64,000 bases of DNA from assembly GCA_964435165.1 (NCBI GenBank), contig CAYSXY010000007.1, positions 7,401 through 71,400 of the forward strand. The letters are read 5' to 3'. The position numbers were made by a program, and so were the translations under genes. Shown piece after piece: positions 45,908 to 54,380 of the stretch; position 1 is the stretch's first letter; every line of letters begins with the position of its first letter. Source of the DNA: CAYSXY01 sp964435165 (lineage in GTDB: Bacteria; Pseudomonadota; Alphaproteobacteria; Rickettsiales; RI-342). Below the pieces are notes generated by a model. It saw only the letters and a program-made list of their open reading frames with translations, did no database searches and was not told where the DNA came from.

Positions 45908-46894
45908 ATGCGCTCTGCCCCGCTCTCATTATTCATTGCCGGGGTGTCCAGCGCAGTATTGTATCTTGTTGGCGGCAGTGCTAATTCCATGCTCGCTGCT
46001 TTGCCCATGATGCTGTTGATGCCTGCCTTTCCTCTGTTCTGGGTCGGATTCCAGCATGGAGCACGGCTGGCCGGCCTCAGCGCTCTTATCGCATTACTCA
46101 TCATTGCGCCCTATGCTTCCGCGCCTGCGCTTGGAGTCTATGTGGCATTGATTGCCGTACCGTCTTTTCTCTTTATCTGGCGGTTTCTTCATCCGCTGGG
46201 CATCGTTCAGACCCAGGAGCCTTCTGCCGATGATCATAGTGTGAACGCACTGATTGTCTGGACACCGCTCTCGCATATTTTGCTTACAGTGGTGTATGCC
46301 GCCTGCCTCGCTGCAATCTTCACTGCCCTCTGGCTGGCCGGCCAACCACAGGAATCGAGCGATTATACCGGCATGCAGGGCTATGTGTATGGTGTTATTA
46401 TGGAGGTGATCAGTCAAAGCGTGGTGCAGCCTGAGATGGCCAATGCCATGCATCAGGAAGCGGAAAGCCTCACCTATATGCTGCCTGCCGGCATGATCTG
46501 GTTCACCATGAGCCTGCTCACCGTCAATGGCTGGCTGGCTCACCGGCTCGTATCCGCAAGCGGTCAACCGCTGCGGCCGGTTTTTCATGCCGATAATGCC
46601 CAATTGCCTCCATCATTGCTGGCTGCTTTATGTCTTGCCGGACTGGCCGCTTTTATCGGCGGGCCAGTCATTGCGTATTTAGGGCAGTTGACTTTTTTGC
46701 TGCTCCTGCTCCCCTATTTCTTCTCAGCCATGTTTGCCGTGCACCGCACGATGCAACACTGGCCGATGAAGGAAGTCTGGCTCACCGGCCTATATGGTCT
46801 GAGCCTGCTGGTATTCTGGCCAGCATTGTGTATCGCCGTCTATGCCGTGCTGAAGCACTGCCTGTCGGTGGGACGAACCCTAACCTCTGTCTAA
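45908..46894 (+). CDS. DUF2232 (YybS-like) multi-pass membrane protein
   Basis: 328 residues with about eight hydrophobic helices. The N-terminus AGVSSAVLYLVGGSANSMLA and later LTYMLPAGMIWFTMSLLTVN resemble the DUF2232 family, which lies between rpsR and rplI in most alphaproteobacteria. The function is unknown; the conserved location beside ribosomal genes suggests co-regulation, not necessarily a shared task. Confidence 0.82.
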   Translation: MRSAPLSLFIAGVSSAVLYLVGGSANSMLAALPMMLLMPAFPLFWVGFQHGARLAGLSALIALLIIAPYASAPALGVYVALIAVPSFLFIWRFLHPLGIVQTQEPSADDHSVNALIVWTPLSHILLTVVYAACLAAIFTALWLAGQPQESSDYTGMQGYVYGVIMEVISQSVVQPEMANAMHQEAESLTYMLPAGMIWFTMSLLTVNGWLAHRLVSASGQPLRPVFHADNAQLPPSLLAALCLAGLAAFIGGPVIAYLGQLTFLLLLLPYFFSAMFAVHRTMQHWPMKEVWLTGLYGLSLLVFWPALCIAVYAVLKHCLSVGRTLTSV

Positions 46895-46926
46895 AGGCGG
46901 AGACAATTTGATAAAGGATCATAATC

Positions 46927-47556
46927 ATGGAAGTGATACTCTTAGAACGTGTCGAAAAACTTGGCAAAATTGGTGATACAGTAACCGTCAAAGACGGTTA
47001 TGCCCGTAATTTTCTTATCCCGAATAAAAAAGCACTGCGCGCTACCAAAGATAATGTGGCCTATTTCGAGGCGGAGCGCGCGAAAATCGAAGCGGAAAAC
47101 GAACAGCGCCGCAAAGATGCAGAAGCGATTGCCGCCAAACTTGACGGCTTGATTGCCACCCTGATTCGCCAGGCATCGGAAGATGGCCGTCTCTACGGGT
47201 CCGTTTCGGCGCGCGATATTGCCGACAGCGTCGCAGAAACTGCCTCAGAGGTAAGCCACAAGCATGTGCGTTTGAATGATGCCATTAAATATACCGGCAT
47301 TTACACCGTTACGCTCGGGCTGCACCCGGAAGTGAATTGCGACATTAAAATCAATATCGCCCGCTCGCAATCAGAAGCGAAAGAAGCGCTGGAAGCATCT
47401 AAAAAACCAGCTAAGCCTGCGAAAGACGAGGTTAAAGCGGAAGATACTGCAAACTCCGCAGATAATCTCGAGTCTGAGAAGGCAGAGAGTGCAGCAGCGG
47501 CGACAGATGACTCTGACACATCAGAAGCAGATGGCAAAACGGCCGACGCTGCCTGA
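46927..47556 (+). CDS. rplI: 50S ribosomal protein L9 with acidic low-complexity tail
   Basis: 209 residues. Residues 1-148 are normal bL9 (MEVILLERVEKLGKIGDTV, VKDGYARNFLIPNKKALRAT, the long connecting helix, and the C-terminal SVSARDIADSV domain). About 60 further residues are Ala/Glu/Asp/Ser-rich (DEVKAEDTANSADNLESEKA), an extension seen in several alphaproteobacteria. A hairpin follows the gene. Confidence 0.97.
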   Translation: MEVILLERVEKLGKIGDTVTVKDGYARNFLIPNKKALRATKDNVAYFEAERAKIEAENEQRRKDAEAIAAKLDGLIATLIRQASEDGRLYGSVSARDIADSVAETASEVSHKHVRLNDAIKYTGIYTVTLGLHPEVNCDIKINIARSQSEAKEALEASKKPAKPAKDEVKAEDTANSADNLESEKAESAAAATDDSDTSEADGKTADAA

Positions 47557-47572
47557 GGCTTTTTATACAGCC

Positions 47573-47594
47573 GGGAGGGGACACGTCCCCTCCC
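47573..47594. terminator. Strong hairpin between convergent genes
   Basis: GGGAGGGG / CCCCTCCC arms around ACACGT, lying between the stop codons of rplI (plus) and a small minus-strand gene. Neither strand has a clear T-run, so it may work as a hairpin barrier or RNA 3' end rather than a textbook terminator. Confidence 0.55.
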
Positions 47595-47606
47595 AACCGC
47601 TGTTGG

Positions 47607-47879
47607 TTATTGCCCGTCGATGGTATCGCAGGTAAAGGTATAGTCGCATGAATCGTCGTCACAGACGAGTTCCATGCTTAGCATTACGCCCTGCCCCGGC
47701 TCGATTGCCGGGCATTCGACTACTTCGACCTTTGTTTCGCCTACTGACAGCGAGAACACGCTATCCTGAGGCTCTGCTGCCGGACTATCTGTTACTCTGA
47801 CGAGTATAACACCGACCAGCAAAACCAGCAAAGCAAGCGTAACCAACAAGATGCGCCCTCGTACCTGACTACGGCTCAT
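47607..47879 (-). CDS. Small single-pass membrane protein with cysteines
   Basis: 90 residues from the ATG at 47879, which has AGAGGG upstream; the frame is open further to 47945 but that part is unlikely. A basic start (MSRSQVRGR) and one membrane helix (ILLVTLALLVLLVGVILV, about 10-28) are followed by a 60-residue periplasmic part with five cysteines (VECPAIEPG and ELVCDDDSCDYTFTCDTIDG). Function unknown; possibly disulfide-stabilised or metal-binding. Confidence 0.65.
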   Translation of the reverse strand: MSRSQVRGRILLVTLALLVLLVGVILVRVTDSPAAEPQDSVFSLSVGETKVEVVECPAIEPGQGVMLSMELVCDDDSCDYTFTCDTIDGQ

Positions 47880-48114
47880 CTTTCCCTCTTTCCACTCATT
47901 TTGCAGAAAGCAACCTCCCCTCACCCAGGGCAAGAGGCACCTCAATGCAGCGGCATGAGGTGATGGAAAGTTACCGGCTCTACATAGCGCATTGTTGCTT
48001 TTTTACAACATCGCACCGAAAGCTTGCGATGAGCATGATGATAAAATTCACTCGCATTCCGACGACGGCTTGCTAGAGTAGCGATCGTTCCATTGTTTAC
48101 CATCCTGCTTTTTT

Positions 48115-49614
48115 ATGGCCGCTCCCGACTCCCTCCCCACTAGCAATGATAATGCCTCTCGCACCAAAGAGGAAGATGCCTATCGGGCCTTGCCGCATAA
48201 TATTGATGCCGAACAAGGCCTGCTCGGCATTTTGCTGATTAAAAATGAGGCGATTCACGATATTGGCGATTTTTTGCGGCCGGAGCATTTTTTCGAGCCG
48301 CTTCATGCGCGGATTTACGGGGCGATTGAAAAATATATCGACCGCGGCATGCTTGCCAACCCGGTGACGCTGAAGCCCATCTTCGATCAGGATGAAGCAT
48401 TGAAAGAGCTGGGTGGCGCGAGTTATCTGGCGAAACTCGCGGCCGGCGCCGGTATGCTGATCACCGCCCGCGATTATGCCCGCTCCATTTACGATCTGGC
48501 GCTCAAGCGCCAGCTTATTTCCATTGGCGAAGAGGTTGCCAATGATGCCTACATCACCGATGACCCGGATCTGACCGCAGAGCACCAAATCGAACAGGCC
48601 GAACAATCCCTGTTCACCCTCGCAACCAGCGGCAGTTCGGAAGCGGCCTTCCAGCCTTTGTCCAAATCCGTCACCGATTCCATTCAACGCACCGAACAGG
48701 CCTTTCGTAACCCGGGCGCCGTCTCCGGTCTGACGACCGGCTTTATTGATATGGATCGCCTGCTTGGCGGCTTCCAGCCATCGGACCTTGTGATCATTGC
48801 CGGGCGACCATCGATGGGAAAAACGGCGCTGGCTACCACCATGGCCTATGAAGCAGCGAACGCCTTAATGCAAAAACATGAGCAGGAAGGCGGCGAGAAG
48901 CCCGGCTCAGTCGGCATGTTTTCGCTGGAGATGTCGGCCGAGCAGTTGGCCGGACGCTTGATTGCAAGCGAATCCGGCATCAACTCTTCGCGCCTGCGCA
49001 AGGGAGAGCTCAGTAGCGATGAATTCACCCAGCTGGTCAAGGCCAGTAATAATTTGCACCAACTACCGTTTTTTATCGACGACACACCGGCCATCAGTGT
49101 CTCGGCACTGCGCACCCGGGCCCGACGAATGAAGCGGCGGTTTAATCTGTCATTATTGATTGTCGATTACCTGCAACTCATGCGCGGTGTCAGTGCGCAG
49201 GCCCAAACCAACCGGGTGCAGGAAATATCCGAGATTACGCAAGGTCTGAAAGCGGTAGCGAAGGAACTCAATATCCCGGTCATCGCCCTGTCGCAGCTGT
49301 CGCGCGCCGTCGAACAGCGCGACGATAAACGCCCGCAATTGTCGGATTTGCGTGAATCCGGCTCGATCGAGCAGGATGCCGATGTGGTGATGTTCGTCTT
49401 CCGTGAGGAATATTACGTGGCGCGTAAAATGCCGCGCGAGGGCACTCCGCAATTTGAGGACTGGCAGCGCGAGATGGAAGCCGTGCACGGCCTCGCCGAA
49501 GTCATTATCGCCAAGCAGCGCCACGGCCCTATCGGGACGGTCAAGCTCGCCTTCCATGGCGACACTACCCGGTTTAAAAACTACGCCAATGATGATTATA
49601 TGCCGGAATATTAA
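48115..49614 (+). CDS. dnaB: Replicative DNA helicase
   Basis: 499 residues. N-terminal helical domain (NIDAEQGLLGILLIKNEAIH), linker, and RecA-like domain with Walker A GRPSMGKTA (about 230-238), MFSLEMSAEQL, LLIVDYLQLM (Walker B) and LSQLSRAVEQRDDKRPQLSD with the arginine finger region. Hexameric fork helicase. It starts about 235 nt downstream of the small membrane-protein gene and reads into alr. Confidence 0.98.
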   Translation: MAAPDSLPTSNDNASRTKEEDAYRALPHNIDAEQGLLGILLIKNEAIHDIGDFLRPEHFFEPLHARIYGAIEKYIDRGMLANPVTLKPIFDQDEALKELGGASYLAKLAAGAGMLITARDYARSIYDLALKRQLISIGEEVANDAYITDDPDLTAEHQIEQAEQSLFTLATSGSSEAAFQPLSKSVTDSIQRTEQAFRNPGAVSGLTTGFIDMDRLLGGFQPSDLVIIAGRPSMGKTALATTMAYEAANALMQKHEQEGGEKPGSVGMFSLEMSAEQLAGRLIASESGINSSRLRKGELSSDEFTQLVKASNNLHQLPFFIDDTPAISVSALRTRARRMKRRFNLSLLIVDYLQLMRGVSAQAQTNRVQEISEITQGLKAVAKELNIPVIALSQLSRAVEQRDDKRPQLSDLRESGSIEQDADVVMFVFREEYYVARKMPREGTPQFEDWQREMEAVHGLAEVIIAKQRHGPIGTVKLAFHGDTTRFKNYANDDYMPEY

Positions 49615-49658
49615 TACAACACTTATCGAAGCGCGTATCATATGTCTCTAACCGGCTG

Positions 49659-50777
49659 ATGACCAAACCACCCGAAAATCAAGCCCTGTGTAGCGTTGAT
49701 CTGGCAGCGCTGGTTGCCAATTATTGTCTGATTGTAGAGCGAACATCCCCGGCGCGTGTCGCCTGTGTCGTCAAATGCGATGGCTATGGGCTGGGCATGG
49801 GGCCGGTCGCCGATGCGCTGCATGCTGCCGGATGCGAGCATTTTTATGTCTCACACATCAATGAAGGTATTGCACTTCGGGCATTATTGCCGGATGTGTG
49901 GATTGGCGTGCTGCATGGGGTGAATAGCGAAGAAGAGGCCAGACTCTGCCCGATTCACCGTCTGCAACCGGTGCTAAACCATGAAGGACAGCTTGCCTTG
50001 TGGCGCGCGGAAGCGCAGCGCATCGGGCGAGCACTTCATGCCTATTGCCATATTGATACCGGCATGAAGCGATTAGGCTTTAACCGGACGCAATTTGTCG
50101 AGCTGCTGGATGATCGGGATGCCTGGCGCGGGCTTCGCCTCTCGCAACTACTCAGTCATTTCGCCTGCGCCGACACACCCGACCACCTATTAAATCACGC
50201 ACAGCTATCTGCGTGCGATGCCTTGCGCGAGCAAATGCCTGACCTTCCGATCAGCCTGCACAACTCTTTTGGCTGCTTTCAGTTTGCTGATCATCTCTTT
50301 GAGGAAGTGCGCCCCGGCGCCGCGCTGTATGGCCTTAATCCAGCCCCAACTCAGCCCAACCCCATGCAGCCGGTGGTGACGCTTACTGCTCCTTTTGTGC
50401 AACTACGCAAGGTCGCCGAAGGCGGCACGGCAGGCTATGGCGCAACCTATCAGACCCCGCAAGGCACACTGCTCGGCACCCTTCCGGTTGGTTACGGCGA
50501 CGGACTGCCGCGCAGCCTGAGCAATCGCGGTAGTGTGGTGGTGCATTATGATGGCGGCAAGATGTCTGCCCCCATTGCCGGGCGTGTATCGATGGATTTG
50601 ATCACCGTTGATCTCTCCGCCCTGCCGGAACATGCGTTTCATGGTCACATGCTTTATGCTGAATTGCTGGGAGTACATCAATCTGCTGATGATCTGGCGA
50701 GTCAGGCTGGCACAATTGGCTACGAAATACTCACCGGTCTTGGCAGGCGCTATGCACGCGTGTATAACCCGCTATAA
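49659..50777 (+). CDS. alr: Alanine racemase
   Basis: 372 residues, PLP enzyme making D-alanine for peptidoglycan. The PLP lysine is Lys39 in VVKCDGYGLGMG (VVKADAYGHG in most relatives), and the second catalytic base is the Tyr in GGTAGYGATYQTPQG. IDTGMKRLGF and the C-terminal AGRVSMDLITVD also fit. Its stop overlaps the mlaE start by one base (TAATG). Confidence 0.95.
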   Translation: MTKPPENQALCSVDLAALVANYCLIVERTSPARVACVVKCDGYGLGMGPVADALHAAGCEHFYVSHINEGIALRALLPDVWIGVLHGVNSEEEARLCPIHRLQPVLNHEGQLALWRAEAQRIGRALHAYCHIDTGMKRLGFNRTQFVELLDDRDAWRGLRLSQLLSHFACADTPDHLLNHAQLSACDALREQMPDLPISLHNSFGCFQFADHLFEEVRPGAALYGLNPAPTQPNPMQPVVTLTAPFVQLRKVAEGGTAGYGATYQTPQGTLLGTLPVGYGDGLPRSLSNRGSVVVHYDGGKMSAPIAGRVSMDLITVDLSALPEHAFHGHMLYAELLGVHQSADDLASQAGTIGYEILTGLGRRYARVYNPL

Positions 50778-51598
50778 TGTCACGTGTTTGTTCGACTTCT
50801 GCCCTTATGATTCATCTTGCTGCCACTCATTTGCTCGCGCCGCTGGGCCGTGTATTGCTCAGTTTTCTAGCCTCCAGTGGCCGCTTGGGAATGTTTGGCG
50901 GCAATGCGCTGCGGCATGTGGCCACTCCCCCTTATTACCCACGGCTTATTCTTGCGCAAATGCGGGAAATTGGATTTTACTCCCTGCCCGTCATCGGATT
51001 GACGGCGATTTTTACCGGGGCCGTCCTTGCGCTTCAAAGTTATTCCGGCTTCTCGCGCTTTTCGGCCGAAAGCTCGATTGCGATTGTGGTCGTGCTATCC
51101 ATCACCCGTGAGTTAGGCCCGGTACTGGCCGGGCTGATGGTGGCCGGGCGCATTGGTGCCGCCATTGCCGCTGAAATCGGCACCATGCGGGTGACAGAAC
51201 AAATCGATGCGCTAGTGACTCTCTCCACCAACCCTTTCAAATATCTGTTTGCTCCGCGCATATTAGCCGGCATTGTAATGCTGCCGGCATTGGTGCTGGT
51301 TGCCGACATTATCGGCGTGTTTGGTGGCTACCTGGTTTCCGTTCACAAGCTTGGTTTCTCACCGGGGCCTTATTTACACTCCACCTTTCAATATCTGGAG
51401 ATGAAAGATGTCGTCTCCGGGCTGGTAAAAGCCGCTGTATTTGGCTTCATCATTACATTAATGGGGTGCTATCACGGCTATTTCTCAGGGCGCGGCGCGC
51501 AAGGCGTGGGTAAAGCCACCACCAATGCTGTCGTGAGCGCGTCTATTTTGATCCTGCTGTCGAATTACGTCATCACCGAACTGTTTTTTGCCAAATGA
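50777..51598 (+). CDS. mlaE: MlaE-family ABC transporter permease
   Basis: 273 residues with five or six hydrophobic helices. Family sequences ITRELGPVLAGLMVAGRIG, AAIAAEIGTMRVTEQIDAL (EQ-loop region) and GGYLVSVHKLG mark the phospholipid-transport permease MlaE/YrbE. It works with MlaF to move lipids between the membranes. It overlaps alr on one side and mlaF on the other (ATGA). Confidence 0.94.
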   Translation: MSRVCSTSALMIHLAATHLLAPLGRVLLSFLASSGRLGMFGGNALRHVATPPYYPRLILAQMREIGFYSLPVIGLTAIFTGAVLALQSYSGFSRFSAESSIAIVVVLSITRELGPVLAGLMVAGRIGAAIAAEIGTMRVTEQIDALVTLSTNPFKYLFAPRILAGIVMLPALVLVADIIGVFGGYLVSVHKLGFSPGPYLHSTFQYLEMKDVVSGLVKAAVFGFIITLMGCYHGYFSGRGAQGVGKATTNAVVSASILILLSNYVITELFFAK

Positions 51599-52371
51599 GT
51601 GATACCTCTAAAATCAACCTGAAAGAATTACGAAAATCGTTTGGCCGTAAAGCGGTATTGAACGGGGTTGACCTCGATATTCAGCGTGGCGAATCACTGG
51701 TGGTGATTGGCGGCTCCGGTTCCGGTAAATCGGTACTGCTCAAATGCATTTTAGGACTGATTACGCCAGATAAGGGATCGTCTGTCACCATTGATGGCCG
51801 TGAGACGACACGCCTTGGGGTGCATGAGCGCGATGATTTGATGCGAAAATTCGGCATGTTATTTCAGGGGGGGGCATTGTTTGATTCTCTCAGCATCTGG
51901 GAGAATGTCGCCTTTGCCCCGCTTCAGCATAAATTGATGAGCCGGAGAAAGGCACGTGATCTGGCTGTGGAAAAACTGGAATCCGTCGGTCTTTCTGCCG
52001 ATATTGCCGATCAATACCCTGCGGAAATGTCCGGCGGCATGCAAAAGCGCATTTCACTGGCGCGAGCCATCGCACTCAACCCGGAAATTATCTTCTTTGA
52101 TGAACCGACAACCGGCCTCGACCCGATCATGGCCGATGTCATCAATGATCTGATTGTGAAATGCACGGCAGAGCTGGGGTCCACCACCATTTCTATTACC
52201 CATGATATGGCCAGCGCCCGAAAAATCGGTCACCGCATTGCCATGCTCTATCGTGGCACCATCATCTGGCATGGCAATGTCGATCAGATTGACCGCTCCA
52301 ATAATGATTATGTGGATCAATTCATTCATGGCCGAGCAGAAGGCCCTATTACACAAGAGGCACGTACATGA
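51595..52371 (+). CDS. mlaF: MlaF-type ABC transporter ATP-binding protein
   Basis: 258 residues. Walker A VIGGSGSGKSVLLKCILG, ABC signature MSGGMQKRISLARAIA, Walker B IIFFDEPTTGLDPIMADVI and an H-loop in TISITHDMASARKIG. These match MlaF/YrbF-like ATPases. It overlaps mlaE by four bases and the next gene by four bases. MlaD, the usual third partner, is not found in this window. Confidence 0.94.
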   Translation: MSDTSKINLKELRKSFGRKAVLNGVDLDIQRGESLVVIGGSGSGKSVLLKCILGLITPDKGSSVTIDGRETTRLGVHERDDLMRKFGMLFQGGALFDSLSIWENVAFAPLQHKLMSRRKARDLAVEKLESVGLSADIADQYPAEMSGGMQKRISLARAIALNPEIIFFDEPTTGLDPIMADVINDLIVKCTAELGSTTISITHDMASARKIGHRIAMLYRGTIIWHGNVDQIDRSNNDYVDQFIHGRAEGPITQEART

Positions 52372-53543
52372 CACGGTGGCCGGCATACGTCATACGCTAT
52401 GGAATGATGCTGTTCATCAGCCTGCTATTATTGAGCAGCTCTGCATTGGCGCAGGATGGAGAGGCGGGAAGCGAATCCGATGCGATGATTGATGCCACCG
52501 TTGCAGATGGCAGCGCAGGGAATGCGGCGCAACAAGCATATGAACCGCAACAGCGCCGGTCTTTTTCACTGATTATCGAGCAAATGAAAACCATGCTCAC
52601 CGGCGCACATTACGTCCTTTATCAGGGGCTTCTCAGCCCGATGTCCAATATTGTCTCGGCCCTTATCGTACTTTATATCATGATTTTGGGCATAGGGTTC
52701 GCCCTTGGCATGACCCCCTTCACCAGCGGCGAGGTGATGCGCCATTTGCTGAAAATCGTGTTTTTAGGCGCAATGGTCAGTCCCTTTGGTGCCGACTTAT
52801 TTAATGAGCAGGTGTTACCGGGTATTTTGTACAGCGTCGATGAATTGGTGATGGTGATTACGCGTGATATGGCCGCAATCATCGACCCGAAAGGTCCCTA
52901 TGCCCCAGGCAATGCCGAGAGCCTGGCTCCTGACATGATCAGCCCCATCACGCCGATTGATTTACTGGTAGGCCGTCTGATTGGGTTGAATACATTTGAA
53001 AATTTAACGGAAGTTGCCAGCATCGATCAGATTGGCATTTTTTATATGTTTGCACTGGCGGCAACCGGCGTGTTTTTCTTTGCGGCCGTTGCCAAAGCCT
53101 TATGGATTTACCTGATCGCGATTCTGGCCATTATTCTGCTCATTGGGCTCGCGCCGGTTTTTCTGGCCTTCTTCCTGTTTCGCAGCACGCATTATCTGTT
53201 TCTTGGCTGGGTAAACCAGATTATTCAGTTCACTTTGCAGCCGGTCATCCTCTTTGCCTTTTTGTCATTGAGTATTATCGGCATCGATCGCATCATTTTT
53301 CTCGGCCATAATGGCAGCCTCGACAGCTTTTTATTCCGCGGCACCAGTGGCACGGCGCTGCTCGATATTCTGCAGATGCCCGGGGAGACCGGTAGTCTTG
53401 CCCGTCAGGATTTATTGATTTCACTCATCATCATCGCCATGGTGTCATATATTTTCTACATGATTGTGAGCCTGGTACCCCAACTGGTGCGCGACATTAC
53501 CGGACGGTTTGTGGTGATCTCCTCCAATAATTCGGGTAAATAA
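52368..53543 (+). CDS. VirB6/TrbL-like membrane protein with signal peptide
   Basis: 391 residues. A signal peptide (about 10-28, MMLFISLLLLSSSALAQ) is followed by a short polar region and about six membrane helices: SNIVSALIVLYIMILGIGFA, HLLKIVFLGAMVSPFG, IFYMFALAATGVFFFAAVA, WIYLIAILAIILLIGLAPVF, QFTLQPVILFAFLSLSIIGI and LLISLIIIAMVSYIFYMIV. The LAPVFLAFFLF stretch and helix layout match the VirB6/TrbL family, inner-membrane channel parts of type IV secretion systems. No other secretion gene is in the window. It overlaps mlaF (ATGA), so it is translated with the Mla pair. Confidence 0.72.
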   Translation: MTRWPAYVIRYGMMLFISLLLLSSSALAQDGEAGSESDAMIDATVADGSAGNAAQQAYEPQQRRSFSLIIEQMKTMLTGAHYVLYQGLLSPMSNIVSALIVLYIMILGIGFALGMTPFTSGEVMRHLLKIVFLGAMVSPFGADLFNEQVLPGILYSVDELVMVITRDMAAIIDPKGPYAPGNAESLAPDMISPITPIDLLVGRLIGLNTFENLTEVASIDQIGIFYMFALAATGVFFFAAVAKALWIYLIAILAIILLIGLAPVFLAFFLFRSTHYLFLGWVNQIIQFTLQPVILFAFLSLSIIGIDRIIFLGHNGSLDSFLFRGTSGTALLDILQMPGETGSLARQDLLISLIIIAMVSYIFYMIVSLVPQLVRDITGRFVVISSNNSGK

Positions 53544-53666
53544 CCTCGCCTGGCCATTGCCTTTTCCTGTGCTTCCGGTGTAAGAATAACATCCTTTCCG
53601 CCATGATAGGCATCCGCCTATCTGGTGTCATTACTGCTCAAACCCGGATAAGATTCAGATTTACCC

Positions 53667-54380
53667 ATGACCGATATGGACACGGATGTCATTGCCCCGA
53701 CGAGGGACGCACGCGCAACGCTAAAAGACCTGATTGCATCGCATGATCCACCGCTCGATCTGGCGACCGTATCGCGCGCCATTGGTCGTAATCACGCCTA
53801 TCTCCAGCAATATCTGCGCCGAGGCGTACCCAAGCATTTGCCGGAGAAGGCTCGTTTTGCGCTCGCCGATTTTTTTAACGTCGACCATCGCGAATTGATT
53901 GACGATCCTGACGACCTCAAACGCTACGGCCCACCACCGTCTATGGCTTCGGCGGCTTCACCTCAAAGTGGCACCCGCATGGCGCGTGGTATTCCATTTC
54001 AAGGCAAGCCCACATTCTGTCTGGCTCATTCCGGCTTAAGCGGAGGTATTTACCGTGATGGTATCGGGTATTTTCTGGCAGACAGCAACGGCCTGTCTGC
54101 GGAAGCCTTTGCCGTGGAAGTGTCGGATCACAGCCTGGACCGCGCCGGGTTTATGCCGGGCGATATTGTCCTGTCGGAGCGTGATGCGCCGCTTGATCCC
54201 GGGCGTTTTGTCATTGCCAAATTAGAGCAGGAAGGACTTCGCGAGCAATATATCGTCCGGCTCTATCAGCCGCCTATCCTCACGCATCGCTCTTCCCACC
54301 AGCGCTACCCGGATATCACACTGGATAGCCCAAGCCTGACGGTACTAGGCCCGGTGTTGCGTAAAATCACCCTGTTTTAA
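53667..54380 (+). CDS. HTH regulator with S24 (LexA-like) peptidase domain
   Basis: 237 residues. An N-terminal helix-turn-helix (about 28-62, DLATVSRAIGRNHAYLQQYL) is followed by a linker and a C-terminal S24 fold. The probable nucleophile Ser156 is in VSDHSLDRAGFMPGDIVLSE. The lysine expected where LexA has TVKRL is replaced: the sequence is YIVRLYQPP (about 195-203), with Val at the place of Lys. If the alignment holds, self-cleavage is lost. Its stop overlaps the radA start by one base (TAATG), suggesting a shared role in DNA repair. Confidence 0.8.
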   Translation: MTDMDTDVIAPTRDARATLKDLIASHDPPLDLATVSRAIGRNHAYLQQYLRRGVPKHLPEKARFALADFFNVDHRELIDDPDDLKRYGPPPSMASAASPQSGTRMARGIPFQGKPTFCLAHSGLSGGIYRDGIGYFLADSNGLSAEAFAVEVSDHSLDRAGFMPGDIVLSERDAPLDPGRFVIAKLEQEGLREQYIVRLYQPPILTHRSSHQRYPDITLDSPSLTVLGPVLRKITLF

